DNA of 64,000 nucleotides from Glaciozyma antarctica PI12. Its lineage: Eukaryota; Basidiomycota; Microbotryomycetes; Kriegeriales; Camptobasidiaceae. The DNA is taken from contig KZ627161.1 in NCBI GenBank assembly GCA_002917775.1, forward strand, positions 408,428 to 472,427, read 5' to 3'. Made by a program: the position numbers and the translations under genes. Numbering within the stretch: the first letter of the stretch is position 1; every line of letters starts with the position of its first letter. Positions 1-10,368 of this stretch are shown here, piece by piece. Under the pieces are notes generated by a model. The model saw nothing but the letters and a program-made list of their open reading frames with translations. It ran no database searches and had not been told where the DNA came from.

Positions 1-33
1 TTCTCGACCTTGGTCTTGGCCTCTCCCACCTTG

Positions 34-967
34 CTAATCACGACTCCTCATCACATTCTTCTTCATCCTCAACCCCTCGGGCTTCCTCATCGAGCTCTTC
101 CCCTTATCCGCCTCATCGACCCACTCGCTCGCCTCAACCTCCTCCGACACACGCACATGCGCCTCACGCAACCGGTCCACCTCCTTCCTCAGCTTCCCAG
201 CTCCTCGGTACCGGTTCGACGAGACGCCGTACTTCTGTCCATCTCCGATCCTGAGCATACGGCGATCTCGAAGCGACTCCATCTTCTCGCGAGAGAAGTG
301 GTCGTTGCACCATTCGCGACCGCGTTCCTCCGGGTACCAGAAGGGCTCGGTGAGAGTGACGAGGACCTTCTTGTAGTTCTTCGTTCCTCCTCCGCGAGAG
401 TACCCTCCTCCGATAGGGCTACGCTTCATGGGGGAGAGGTAGTTGATCGTGCGGATGGAGGTGATGGAGAGGTCGTAGATGTTCTTAAGGTAGTTGGAGA
501 TGTCGGGCTTGGTGAGGCGCAAGTCGGTGCGGAACGTCGCCGTGTAAGGGTCGTTCGCATGCTGGCCCGTGTTGCGGACGAGCCGAACAAAGACGGAGGG
601 GAGGAAGATCTCAACCTGCCCGACGGTCGAAGGGGCGTGCTTCCGATCCGCCTTGACGATACGACCGTTCTCGTCCTCCGTGTCCTTTGCGAGGGGAGTC
701 TCGGAGATGGACTTGCGAACCCGGTTCGGGGTGCGCCCTCGTACGCGAGACGACTTGCTCGAGTGACGAGGTGCTTTGGGGCGCTCGACGGGGGCGCGGA
801 CAAGGTAGGGGTTCTTGGCGGAGGTGGTCGGCTGGGTTGAAGGCTTGGGGAAAAGAGGGAGCGTCGAAGGGAGTGTCGACGACGTGGGTAGCGAAGGCGC
901 GGGAGGTGGAGGCGATGGGTGCTGGTGTGGATGCTCGTACGACGAGCCTGGCTGCAGTTCGAAGCAT
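34..967 (-). CDS. MRP20: mitochondrial large-subunit ribosomal protein uL23m
   Basis: Structural protein of the mitochondrial 54S ribosomal subunit, expected near the polypeptide exit tunnel. The frame that stops at 34 reads continuously from about 831 and carries the family core: GQVEIFLPSVFVRLVRN, then RLTKPDISNYLKNIYDL, then a basic C-terminal part. The first ATG, at 967, opens a typical mitochondrial presequence (MLRTAARLVVRAS, ending SRAFATH) but in a different frame, so one N-terminal intron is needed. Two phase-correct candidates share the acceptor CCCAG at about 832: donor GTACGA at 940 (109 nt) or donor GTCGTC at 883 (52 nt, keeps the longer presequence). No clear CTGAC branch point is visible, so the N-terminus is unsettled. 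The core identification rests on remembered family sequence and is fairly secure. Its promoter is shared with the divergent SNF5-type gene. Confidence 0.75.
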
Positions 968-1735
968 TCTTTGAGCGGTTCAAGTCGAGAGAGAGAGCCA
1001 GCTCAGCTCAGAAGTAGAAGTCAAAAGTTGTGAAAGTTTGGTCGAAGTTGAATTTCTAGTGAAATTTCACCTTCGCACGACGAAGCTCGCTCGCTACTTC
1101 ATTCGAGAGGGGAGTTTACAGCAAGAGATTGAACGAAGTAACCGCTGCACTACGGCGGAGTACGTGATCTCGAACCTCGCCGACGACGTTCGCTGCTTCA
1201 CTCCCACTCTCCTCTCTTCGCAATCCTCGCTTGCCGAAGAGACGAGCTTGCAAGCCATGCAAAACGACGGCAGTGCAATAAACGAGTGCAGAAAAAGCCC
1301 TGCCCTGCGAAGAACCAACTACGGACTCGCCTCGAGCGGTGGGGTGCCGGCCGCGAGTCGGTTGGTCGACGCTGAGATGTACCTCAAGAGAAGCAGACTC
1401 CCCTCCTCCTCCTTCCTAGCGGTACTTATTTGTAGCCTGCGGAGAGAGAGAGAGAGCAAGTCAAGGGAGTCGAGCTCGACGGATCGAAATAGATTGACTA
1501 CAAAATCTCTAATCGACTTTTCAAAAGTAAGTAACTAGTTGAGGATTTGTAGTGTTGCTTCCTCTCCCCCGCTCCTCTCACTCCAGCTCTCGAGTCCACG
1601 AGCTCACCTTCACTCTCTACAGCGAGTAAGTCAGCTCTCCTCTCAGGCTAGCTCACTCAGAACAGCCAACACGCCATCCGACGCGAGATCCCAAGCTGAC
1701 GTCCCTGTTGTTCCTCTCCCTCTCCTCCCCAGGCC
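968..1735. promoter_or_regulatory. divergent promoter region uL23m / SNF5
   Basis: This stretch separates two genes read outward and holds no convincing gene; a plus-strand open frame at 1038-1538 lacks family features and intron signals. A GTAAGT donor at about 1527 and a CTGAC branch plus pyrimidine tract and CAG acceptor ending at 1732 suggest a 5'-UTR intron of about 206 nt in the SNF5 transcript. A short GA repeat lies near 1441-1453. Confidence 0.5.
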
Positions 1736-1759
1736 ATGACGGATGGACAGCGCGCCTGA
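1736..1759 (+). promoter_or_regulatory. short upstream ORF overlapping the SNF5 start
   Basis: Directly after the likely 5'-UTR acceptor, an ATG opens a seven-codon frame (MTDGQRA) that ends with TGA and overlaps, out of frame, the ATG at 1743. It would be met first by scanning ribosomes, so it could dampen translation or push initiation to the ATG at 1959. The regulatory effect is inference only. Confidence 0.3.
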
Positions 1760-4700
1760 TTTCTACCAGGATCATCCACAACTAAGAGCAACTCAGCTCG
1801 CTCTCGCTAGCCGAATCAGCGACAAGGCGATAGCAACTCACCTGCCACTCCACCTCGACTCGCCCGCTCACCCATCTCCCGCACCTCTCCCCCTTCGCCC
1901 TGTCTACCCCGCAACCACTCTTCAGCCCTCCCCAACTCTCCCTTTCCCTCCACTCCCAATGGCGCAGCAGTATTCCTACCCTCAACTGAACGGACACAAC
2001 CCTGGCGCTCCACCTTCATTCGCCCTCTCCTCTCAACCTCCGTCCCTCTTCGCCAACAGCATGCTCCCCACCACCACCGCCCCGGGCAACATAATTCCCA
2101 GCAACCTAGACGGCTCCTTCCCCCGCCCAGGCTCTAGCGGAGGATTACCGCGCCGAGCAGGCGCCCCCACGCTCGAGGAAGCGCAAGCCCAGTACCTCCG
2201 CCAAACCGCCGAAGCGAACAGCGGTCAGCACCTCCTCCCTCGGCAGAACCCCCCTCCGTTCGCCAACTCGTTCGCGTCGACTAGCGCCCCGACGCCCGCT
2301 CGCGCGCCTGGCAACTCGGTCCCCCGCCCTCCTCCCACCCAGGCGGAACCTACGGACGGTGGACCGCCTTTCAAGGTCCCTCTTCACCACCTCTTTACGC
2401 GCCAAATCCCTCTCGCTCCCGGGGTGCCGTTCCCTTTGATCGACGCGGAGGACCAGGTGCGCGTCAAGGGGTGGATGGAGCGCGACAAGGAGTACGAGGC
2501 GAGCTTGATGAGTGCCAAGAGGAGCGCTGGGAAGGAGATGAGTGAGCTCGCGAAGGAGGTGCTGTTGGGAGGAGACTGGTTGGGCGAAGATGGACCAAAG
2601 GCGCGTACTAAGGTCAGGATGGAGTCGGAGAGGGCGAGGGAGAGAGAGAAGGGCAAGAGGGGCCCGAACAGGAAGGAGCTTAAGCTGTGAGTACTCGTTC
2701 TAGATTGGTTTCGAGACGAGCGCGTGCTGAGCTGGTGTTGCTCTGCGCAGATCGAAGGAGCAAATGCGAGCCGTCGCCGCACTCCCCGAGGTCCTCATCC
2801 CTATTCGACTCGAGTACGAACATGAAGCCTACAAGCTGCGCGACACTTTCACCTGGAACCTCCGAGGTCCGTCCCTTTCGCGTCTCCGACTCACGCAGAG
2901 CTGACCCAACCTCTTCAGATACGATGGTCACGCCCGAGATCTTCGCCTCGCACCTCTGCGACGACCTCCGCCTTCCTCTCCACCCCTTCTACAAGGAGAT
3001 CGTCTCGCAGATCAAGAAGCATATCGAGGAAGCGCACTTGACCGAGGAGTACGACGCCCACCTCGGGGACGACTTGGCGAGCGTGAGAGAGGAGAACAGG
3101 GCGTGGTTCGAGGCGAAGTCGAAGAGGAGGAAGCTGGGCGAGGAGGTCAAGGACGATGAGATGGAGGTGGATGCGAAGGAGGAGAAGGTTTTCTCGCTGC
3201 GAGACTTTTCGGGGCAGGAGGGACAGAACGACGAGCTACGCGTGCTCATCAAGGTGAGTTGAGCGTTTCTCCGTCTGTGAGAAGAACGGAGCTGATCGCG
3301 TATGTGCAGCTCGACATCACGCTCGATTCGGTTCAGCTCGTCGACAAGTTCGAGTGGGACATCAGCGATCTTCGCAACTCGCCCGAAGACTTTGCCGACA
3401 CGTTCGCTGCGGACCTAGGACTCGCAGGAGAGTTCAAGTGCGTCGCTCACTCACCATTCCAGCTCTCAGCACTCACTCTCTGTCCCCCGCAGAACCGCCA
3501 TCGCCCACTCTATTCGCGAGCAAGTCGACGTCTTCGTCAAGTCCCTCTGCCTCCTCGGCCACGTCAACGGTCTCGCGATCCCGGACGACGACCTTCGTCG
3601 CGAGTTCCTCCCCTCCCTCTTCGAGCCCTTCCGCTCCTCCGTCGAAGACTTCACTCCTCTCCTCAACCAACTCACGCCGGACGAAGTCGAGCGAAACGAC
3701 AAGGAACGCGAGCGGGAAGTGCGTCGAAAACGTCGGCAGACGAAAGGACGTGGAGTGACGCTGCCGGACCGAGATCACGTCAAGACGCACCGAACTCTCG
3801 TTCCGAAACCTTCGACCGTCCCACTTCAGTCGTACCAGGATTCTCGAGGAGACATGGTCTACCCCATGCCCGAGATGTCAGAACCCTACCCTATCGTCGC
3901 CCCCGTCGTCCCACCCAAACCCGCCCATTTGAACGTCACCACCGCTTCTCCCCTCAAACTCGTCCCGGCCAAAGGGGTGGTTCCTGGTCCTCCAGTGCCG
4001 GCGGTCGAGGTGTTGCGAATGGGAGGGAGTAGGCTCAAGAGGGGGAGACAGGAGGGCTCCTCGGCGGCGTCGTTGGAGGGGGGGACGTCGGGGTCGAGAG
4101 CGACGAGTCCGGGAGGGAAGCCGCCGGTCGTTAGGAAGTCGAAGTTGGAGTTGATGGGTCTGCACGAGCATATGATCAATGGTGCGTGGCATTGCGCGAA
4201 CTGGTGAGTCGGTCTTCGCTTCTGACTTTGGCGAACGAGCTGATAGAGGTGTGGTCGCAGTGGTGTTCCCGAAAGCTGTGCTCCTGGCCGTCGCAAGGGT
4301 CCTTCCGGGAGCGCGAGCCTGTGCAGCGACTGCGGTACGTCTTCGCGAGCTCCTCTCTCGCTCCTCACGTCGCTGACGTTCTCTCCGCACGACTCGCAGG
4401 CAAGTTCTACCATCGTCTCCGCCGCAACAAGCCCTGCGTCTACACCACCGACCTCGCTACGCACCAAGCTGCACGCGCCGAGACTCTCAAAGCTCCCAAG
4501 AAGGACGTCGTCGGTCGAAGTTCCTCCCGGCGGGCCGGAGCGCCCACTCCCTCCTCGAGCCGACCCCTCTCGCGCGCCAAAGCCGGTTCACGCGCTTCGT
4601 CCGAGGAACGGGATTCGGACGACTCGGGTTTGTCGGGCTCCGAGGACGATGGGAGGGGGAGGAGAGGCGTCTCGCCCGACTTGCCGTTCGTCAACGTCGG

Positions 4701-5285
4701 TTCTCCTGGCTCCGACAACAGCTCTCGCCTCGTCCTGCCCGTCTCCCCTCCTCCTCCCCCTCCTCCCCCTCCTGCCCGCGCTCCTTTGCCGACGTTCGCA
4801 CCGCCGCCTCAGATCGCTGCTGGGACTTCTCAAGATGCGCACGCGCTGTCTCAGTCTCAGTCTCAGGCGACCTCCCAGCCTCCTCCTCCTACGATCGTGA
4901 GGATCTTCCCTTCATTTCTCGTCTCTCCCCACGAATCTGGACTCTCACTGACGTTGGCGTTTGTGTGCGCGCAGGAACCGCTCCCCTGGATGGTCGCCAC
5001 TGCAGACGACTTGCGCTCCAAGCAGACGGACGACCGTTTCGAGATCATTCCTCGTCCAAGGCCTCCGGATCCCAACGTACAGGAGTGGCGGATTCGCTGC
5101 CTCGACTGTCCTGGCAAGGTACGTCGTCTCTCGACATCGGCCTGGAGGATCGGAATCCTGACGCTGTTAGGGCGCAGCTGTACAACCTCGGGCCAGGTGA
5201 GACACTCGAAAACTTTAGCGTTCACTTCAAGAATCGCGTTCATCGAAGTAATGTGGAGATGCGGTTGAGGGGAGGGATGATGTAA
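1743..5285 (+). CDS. SNF5: SNF5/SMARCB1-type SWI/SNF subunit with GATA-type zinc finger
   Basis: Nuclear core subunit of a SWI/SNF- or RSC-type chromatin remodeller. Nine exons join in phase: 1743-2686, 2751-2866, 2919-3253, 3310-3437, 3493-4203, 4261-4334, 4400-4896, 4975-5118, 5178-5285, giving 1018 residues from the ATG at 1743 or 946 from the ATG at 1959, where the text begins MAQQYSYPQLNG. After a disordered Pro/Ser-rich N-terminus come the two SNF5 repeats (VLIPIRLEYEHEAYKLRDTF; LDITLDSVQLVDKFEWDISD). A C-X2-C-X20-C-X2-C finger (CANC ... CSDC) follows, with CANC and CSDC split over exons. The last two exons encode WRIRCLDCPGKLYNLGPGE and NRVHRSNVEMRL, a C-terminal block I associate with basidiomycete SNF5 proteins. 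SFH1 and SNF5 orthology cannot be separated by eye. The low-complexity segment PVSPPPPPPPPPA lies just before the last two exons. Confidence 0.88.
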
Positions 5286-6030
5286 AGCGCATGGTTTTTT
5301 GCTGTTTCCGGATTTCGAAAGCTTTTCCAGATCTTGTGACCTCGCGAGAAGGGACCAGGCTAGTACTAGCTGCGCCCCTCTGGTGAGTGGTGAGTGGTGA
5401 GTGGGCAGAGAAAGTGTTGCTCAGGCACGCTCAGGCAAGGTTCCTGCCGATCTCGACACATCACGAGGATCAAGTTCAGTGGGGATTCCGCACAGCAAGA
5501 GTGGGCGAAGTCTCAAGGTCACTGAGACCAGCGAGATAGTCTGTTAAAGTCTTCGCTGTTCCTGCTCGCTGTACCTACGAAACCTCGTCCGCCCTCTTTG
5601 TAGAGGAAGAAGGAGGCCTTGCGGAGAGGGGAGGCAGGCGGCGGGGTCGGCCAGCGAGGTGAGTTCGCAAGCTCGTGAATGCACCTCTCCCTGCTAAGTT
5701 TAATATAAGATTTGAGAGCGGACAGCGAAAGAGGTATTCTCCACTCCACCCAAGTGAGACCTTTGGCACGCGGACTCCTCGAGCTGAAGATAATCTCACT
5801 CTGATCCCGCACTCTCGCCCTCCGATCTTTTTCCTCTATTGCTCGAATTCCATCCTCTTTCCTCTCTCGGTCGTTTTCTTCGTCCTCTGCCCCTTCACCC
5901 TGCAACGCCTCTCCTCTGAGCACTCTCCTGCCGCCCCCCGCTTCGCGCACACCGCTTTTTCCTGCTCCGTCTCAACGGTAGGAGCTTTCGCATCGTTCTC
6001 TCCGTCGAAACCGACGTCTGTCTGTCGCAG
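5286..6030. other. intergenic, 5' leader of the homeodomain gene
   Basis: No gene recognised. A threefold repeat of TGAGTGG lies near 5383-5404. A probable 5'-UTR intron begins with GTAGGAGC near 5978 and ends at a CAG directly before the ATG at 6031. Confidence 0.4.
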
Positions 6031-7553
6031 ATGTTGATCGACTCTGTCAAAGTCAAGGTGGCGAGTACAAGAGAGAACAGCCCCGAAGCAGTTCCATCGC
6101 ACGTAAGGCCGTCCCTGCGAAACGTACGTCGTGCTCGTCGCACGCTCGCATTCCTCGAAAGCTGACTCCTCTCCACAGTACACCTACGCCAGCCCGAGTT
6201 ATCCCTGGGTCTCCATGCTCCCCGCCACCGACCCATCCGCTTCCACCCGGTCTCAAATCGCCTCTCCTCCCCTCTCCCCTCCTCCCACCTCCTCACGACT
6301 TTCCCCCAAATTTCATCCCTACGCTGCCGTCTCCCGTCCCGTCGTCTTTGTCGACTTTCGAGATTCTGCCGAACCGATGGAGGCTCCCTCGAGCGGCTTC
6401 TCGTCCGAGATTCGACCCAAGCGGAAAAAGATCACGAAGGAGCAGCTCGCGCACCTCGTCTCGATCTTTGAGCAGGTTCAAACCCCCGACTTTGATATCA
6501 GGGAGACGGTGAGCAAGGAGATCGGAATGACCAACAGGGAGGTCCAAGTCTGGTGAGTCGAGCAGATTCTGGCGCTCGAGCTCGAAGCTGATCCTGCCGA
6601 ACGAACGCAGGTTTCAAAATCGACGAGCGAAGATGCACCGACAAGCGAACAAGAGCAGGTCTCCTCCCTCCATCGCACTGGCGCTCGCCAGCGTCGGAAA
6701 CCCTTTCGGGGCACTGCAGCTTTCAGGAATGTCGCCGGCCAAGTCGTCGTCGTCGAAGGAGGACCAGAATCGCGAGCAGCAAGTGTTGGAGTGGCGTAGT
6801 CGCTCGTCGTCGTCGTCGTTCCTGCATCCGATCCCTTACGCCAATCGCTCGTCCGCCGCTAGCCACCGACGCAACTACCCCTCCCCTCCTTCCACCTCGA
6901 TCAGCACCAACCACGCTCCTCTCCCCTCGCTCGACCCTCTCACCATCCCCCCAACTCCACCAAGCTTCAACATCTCCCCTCCCTGCCCCTCCCACTTCCT
7001 CCCACAAGCCTTCTCCGCCACTTCTCCAACCTTCGCGCACGAAACCCCCACGCCACCCCTCTCGAGCGTCGGGAGCTCCTTCTCCTGGCAGTCGAGCACC
7101 AGCACCTCCGCCACTTCCATCTCCAGTTCCCTTACGTCCTTCTTCCCCCCCACTCTTCCACACGCGTCCCCCTTCCCCTCCCCAGCCTCGCCTCGTGAAA
7201 CACTAGACTCGCTCTCCCTCCCTTCCCTCTCCCTCCCTTCCCTCCCTTCCCTCTCCCTCCCTTCCCTCTCCCTCCCCCCCACTCACCGCCGCACCTCCTC
7301 CTCCCCGCACTTCACGCACAATATCCACCTCCCCTCCCTCCAAGGCCTCGTCGACACTCCCGCCGGCATCAGCTGCGGTTATTTCTCGGCTCCTACGTCG
7401 CCGGCGGAGGTGAGGAGTGGGTGGTTGGGGTCGCCGCCTCCTCTTCCTTCGAGAACGGTGGTCGATCGCGGGGTTACAGCCTTGGTGAATGGGCGTGGCG
7501 GGGGAGCACGGTGCAAAGGCTTGGTGTTGGAGGAGGGGCGGGAGGATCGTTGA
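6031..7553 (+). CDS. homeodomain transcription factor
   Basis: Nuclear DNA-binding protein. Three exons (6031-6123, 6179-6552, 6611-7553) give 469 residues. The ATG at 6031 follows a splice acceptor immediately and is in phase with the next exon; starts at 6131 or 6215 would fall inside or after the first intron. The homeodomain covers about residues 110-168: basic arm RPKRKKITKEQ, then helices, and recognition helix VQVWFQNRRAKMHRQ, whose WFQNRR is split by the second intron after the Trp codon begins. The rest is Ser/Pro-rich and disordered. Near 7211-7277 the DNA is a homopyrimidine tandem repeat encoding SLPSLSLPSLPSLSLP. It is not a clear mating-type HD1 or HD2 factor: no partner gene lies beside it. 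Target genes are unknown. Confidence 0.85.
7211..7277 (+). repeat. homopyrimidine minisatellite inside homeodomain gene
   Basis: CTCCCTTCC-type units repeat about seven times on the coding strand, making an uninterrupted pyrimidine tract that encodes alternating Ser-Leu-Pro. Such tracts vary in length between strains and can form triplex DNA; that behaviour is general knowledge, not shown here. Confidence 0.7.
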
Positions 7554-7767
7554 GAGGGCGGCTGGAGGAGTCGATGCTGGGCAGCGAGCGGCGCGCCTGG
7601 AGTCGGAATGTGTTCCTTCTGTGTATACACGAATGTCAATACGAGTGCCGTGTTTTGCTTGCAGACCTCGGAGGACGAGCAGATTGAGGGAGGAAGAGGA
7701 ACAGCTGCCGGCGTTGCCGAGGGACTTCCCCCTCAGTCAGCTCAGCTTCGCCTCTTGCTCTCTCTCC

Positions 7768-8924
7768 ATGCTCTCTCCCTTCCTGCGATCCCTATTCAAC
7801 CTCTCTAGCCTACGCTCCGTCCAGGTAAGCTCGCGTCCTGTCACCCCGCCCCCTTTGCGCTCTCTCACGCCGTGACGCTTAACACCAACTCCGAGCGTTC
7901 GGTCTAGCTGACCCACCTCACTCTCCCCAGCAGACCACCTTCAAGCCCGCCACTCTAGCTTCTTCAGCACGCACCATGTCCACCGCCATCCAGCCCCGCT
8001 TCCCCGTCGCCGTAGAGATCACCAGCGACGTGAGTAAAAGGTTGGAGGAGAGAGGTGCAGTCCGCTGACGATGCTGCGCAGTCCATTTGCCCCTTCTGCT
8101 TCATCGGTTTCCGCCGTATCCAATCCGCCATCAAACAAGCGAAGGAGCAGGACCTCCCACTCGATTTCTCAATCCGTTTCGCTCCTTTCCTCCTTGATCC
8201 TACGCTCCCCAACTCCCCTGGTTCGTCCCTCCCGCAGACTGGTGGAGTTAAGCTAATTGTGTGAGTAGGAGAGAACAAGCGAGAGCGGTACGAGCGTCGG
8301 TTTGGAGGGAAGGAGAAGGTCGCTGCGATGGAGGAGTCGATGAAGGAGCGAGGACGGGGCGAGGGGATCGATTTCTCCTACGGCGGTAACGTCAGTCAGA
8401 CGACCGATTCTCATCGGCTTATTGAGAAGGCGCGCGAGCTCAAGGGCGAGGAGGGGCAGCTGAGGCTTGTTGAGAGGTGCGTATTTCGTTCGTGGTCGGG
8501 CGAACTGAGCTGAGATGGTGGTGGCAGGTTGTTTAAGACGTACTTTGAGGAGGAGGGAGATCCTGGATCTCTAGACCTTCTCTCGCGAGATGCAGAGACT
8601 GCTGCTATCATGTCCAAGGACGAGGTATGTCTTCATACTTTCGGATCGCGCACCGAGCTGACGATGCGGTATAGGCCCTTGCGTTCCTACAGTCGGACGA
8701 GCTTAAGGAGGAGGTCAAGGCTGGGATCGCCAAGGCTCAGCAGCGAGGGATCAGTGGAGTGCCGTTCACGATTCTCAACGAGAAGCTCGCCATCTCGGGA
8801 GGCGCGTCGGTTCTCAATATTCGGGCGAGCGAAGCTGACTTGTTGTTATCGGCCTGCAGCGCAAGAGACTGAGACGTTCTTTGATGTCTTCAAGAGGATC
8901 GCGAGCGGGGAGCTCAAGGCTTGA
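7768..8924 (+). CDS. DsbA/FrnE-family thiol oxidoreductase, probably mitochondrial
   Basis: Thioredoxin-fold protein of the DsbA-like FrnE or 2-hydroxychromene-2-carboxylate isomerase family. Seven exons join in phase (7768-7824, 7931-8029, 8082-8220, 8269-8476, 8528-8624, 8675-8801, 8860-8924) to 263 residues. The active-site CPFC is in exon 3 (SICPFCFIG), the cis-Pro loop in GISGVPFTILNEK, and the conserved SGAQ follows it. Starting at 7768 adds MLSPFLRSLFNLSSLRSVQ and an Arg/Ser-rich stretch typical of a mitochondrial presequence; the ATG at 7976 (MSTAIQPRFP) would give a cytosolic form, so dual targeting is possible. The acceptor before exon 2 is a tandem CAGCAG. The last intron begins with GC: only that donor restores the family SGAQ motif. 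Substrate unknown. Confidence 0.85.
8802..8859 (+). other. GC-AG intron in DsbA-like gene
   Basis: The exon ends ...TCGGGAG and the intron opens GCGCGTCGG, with a GCTGAC branch point and a CTGCAG acceptor. Any GT donor nearby breaks the frame, whereas the GC donor yields the conserved SGAQ. Confidence 0.75.
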
Positions 8925-9492
8925 GCTCGCTTTCTTGCAGTCAGAGCAATGTACATATTTTTGTTTCTGGTCGCACCTCTCTGCTGCTTTGCTCCGTTCA
9001 CCTGCTTCCGTGCTGTTCAATCTCGCTGCTCAGAACCTCCTGCTCCTTCGTGGTGTCGCACCGAGCGAGAGGAACGAGACAAGCGAGAACGAGGCGTGGG
9101 CTTGAGATCATCGAAGCGCAGAATTGGGTGTGCGGGGGTCTTTAAACGTCGGATGGAGATCTAATTGTTTGCGAGAAGAAGAAGCTCGTGGGTTCAATAG
9201 TGTTGGGCGCACTGATTCAGGACGATGTGGGGGTGGCGAAGGAGGAGCGAAGGCGTCTTCCTCTCCAGCCGGTTCTCGCTTCCTTCCGTTCTGCACGAGA
9301 TAAGGCTTGGAGCCGAAGCGTCGAGCGAAAGAAAGGAGCGAACTGCGACGCGACCTGAACGTAATGCATTCCCTCTCAAACCGAACCAGTGTTCTGCGCC
9401 GTCGATTCTATGCCACGCTTCCCCAATGCCCAAACTCCCCATAAGCATCCGCGCCTAGAGAGACCACCTCCCAATCACCTCTTTCCACTCTC
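8925..9492. other. convergent intergenic region
   Basis: The region lies between the ends of the DsbA-like and CFEM genes and should hold both 3' UTRs. I recognise no gene or repeat in it. Confidence 0.5.
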
Positions 9493-10139
9493 TCAAACGA
9501 GGAGTGCGAGTCCCCCAGCGACGAGAGCGAAAGCGCCAGCCGCCACTCCCGCCTCGCGCTTGATTCCAGCGCCCGTGGACGTAGTCGCAGCCGCAGCCGC
9601 AGCACTCGCCGTTCCAGCCGCCGTCGTAGCAGCGGCCGTCGTAGCAGGTGCAGCAGCCGAGGTAGGAGCCACGGAGGTGGTCGCGACTGGAGAACGTCAG
9701 CGAGCGTCTGGAGCGCGAAGAGGGGGGGACGCACTGCCGGTGGGGATGGCGGTGATGTTGATGGGAGTTCCGTTGGACTCGCAGGTCGTCTGGCCGTAAG
9801 CGGCAGCGGCTTGGAAGTCGGTCGGGCTACAAGCTGTGAGGAGGGGCAGGGGTCAGTTGGGGTCCAGCGAATCTCGCACGAACGAAAGGACGCGTTTTTC
9901 GCCAGGCCGACTTCAACGAACTTACAAGCTTGCTGGCACTGGAAGAAGGCGGCTTGGAAGCCTGCGTCTGTGCAGATACACGTAATGTTGGAGACTCCGA
10001 AGCTCGCGCAGGAGGAGGTTGAGATGGTGCTGAGAGTGCAGGTGATCGCGCACGCCGGGATGTTGGGGAGGGTGGTGTTGGTCTGCGCCAGGATCGCGGC
10101 TGGCAAGAGGGCCAGGAGGAGGGTCAGAGAACTGAGCAT
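9493..10139 (-). CDS. CFEM-domain GPI-type surface protein
   Basis: Secreted, probably wall- or membrane-anchored fungal protein. Three exons (10139-9926, 9833-9735, 9686-9493) give 168 residues. A signal peptide (MLSSLTLLLALLPAAILAQ) is followed by a CFEM domain with eight cysteines in the order CAITC, C, CIC, C, SC, C. An Asp follows the CXC (CICTDAGFQ), at the position that binds heme iron in Candida Csa2/Rbt5; here that role is inferred. A Thr/Ala/Ser-rich stalk and a hydrophobic C-terminus (GAFALVAGGLALLV) fit GPI attachment. CFEM proteins act in heme capture, adhesion or virulence; which applies cannot be told. Its start lies back to back with the Adp1-like transporter. Confidence 0.87.
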
Positions 10140-10368
10140 GGCGCTGCGTTGGGGAGAGGAAGGTCAGGCTCTGCGTGCGGAGAAGGGGAGGCTTGCGGCG
10201 CCTCCAAGACGGCCTCACGCACGAGAAGGAGGGCGGCTCTGGTGTTGAGGGCGTTAAGAGCGATAGGAAGTAGAGCAAAGGACCCGGTCCCAAGTCCAAG
10301 TCGGCGTCTGGGCCTGGGGAAGGTCCAGACGGAAGCGTACCCACTCGGTGGGTTTGCTCTTGTTTCAG

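Noticed and set aside
10-840. Plus-strand 276-codon open frame at the left edge
   Set aside because: Mirror frame of the uL23m gene, whose conserved core is on the minus strand.
1038-1538. Plus-strand 166-codon open frame upstream of SNF5
   Set aside because: No recognisable domain; it overlaps the likely 5'-UTR donor and looks like leader DNA.
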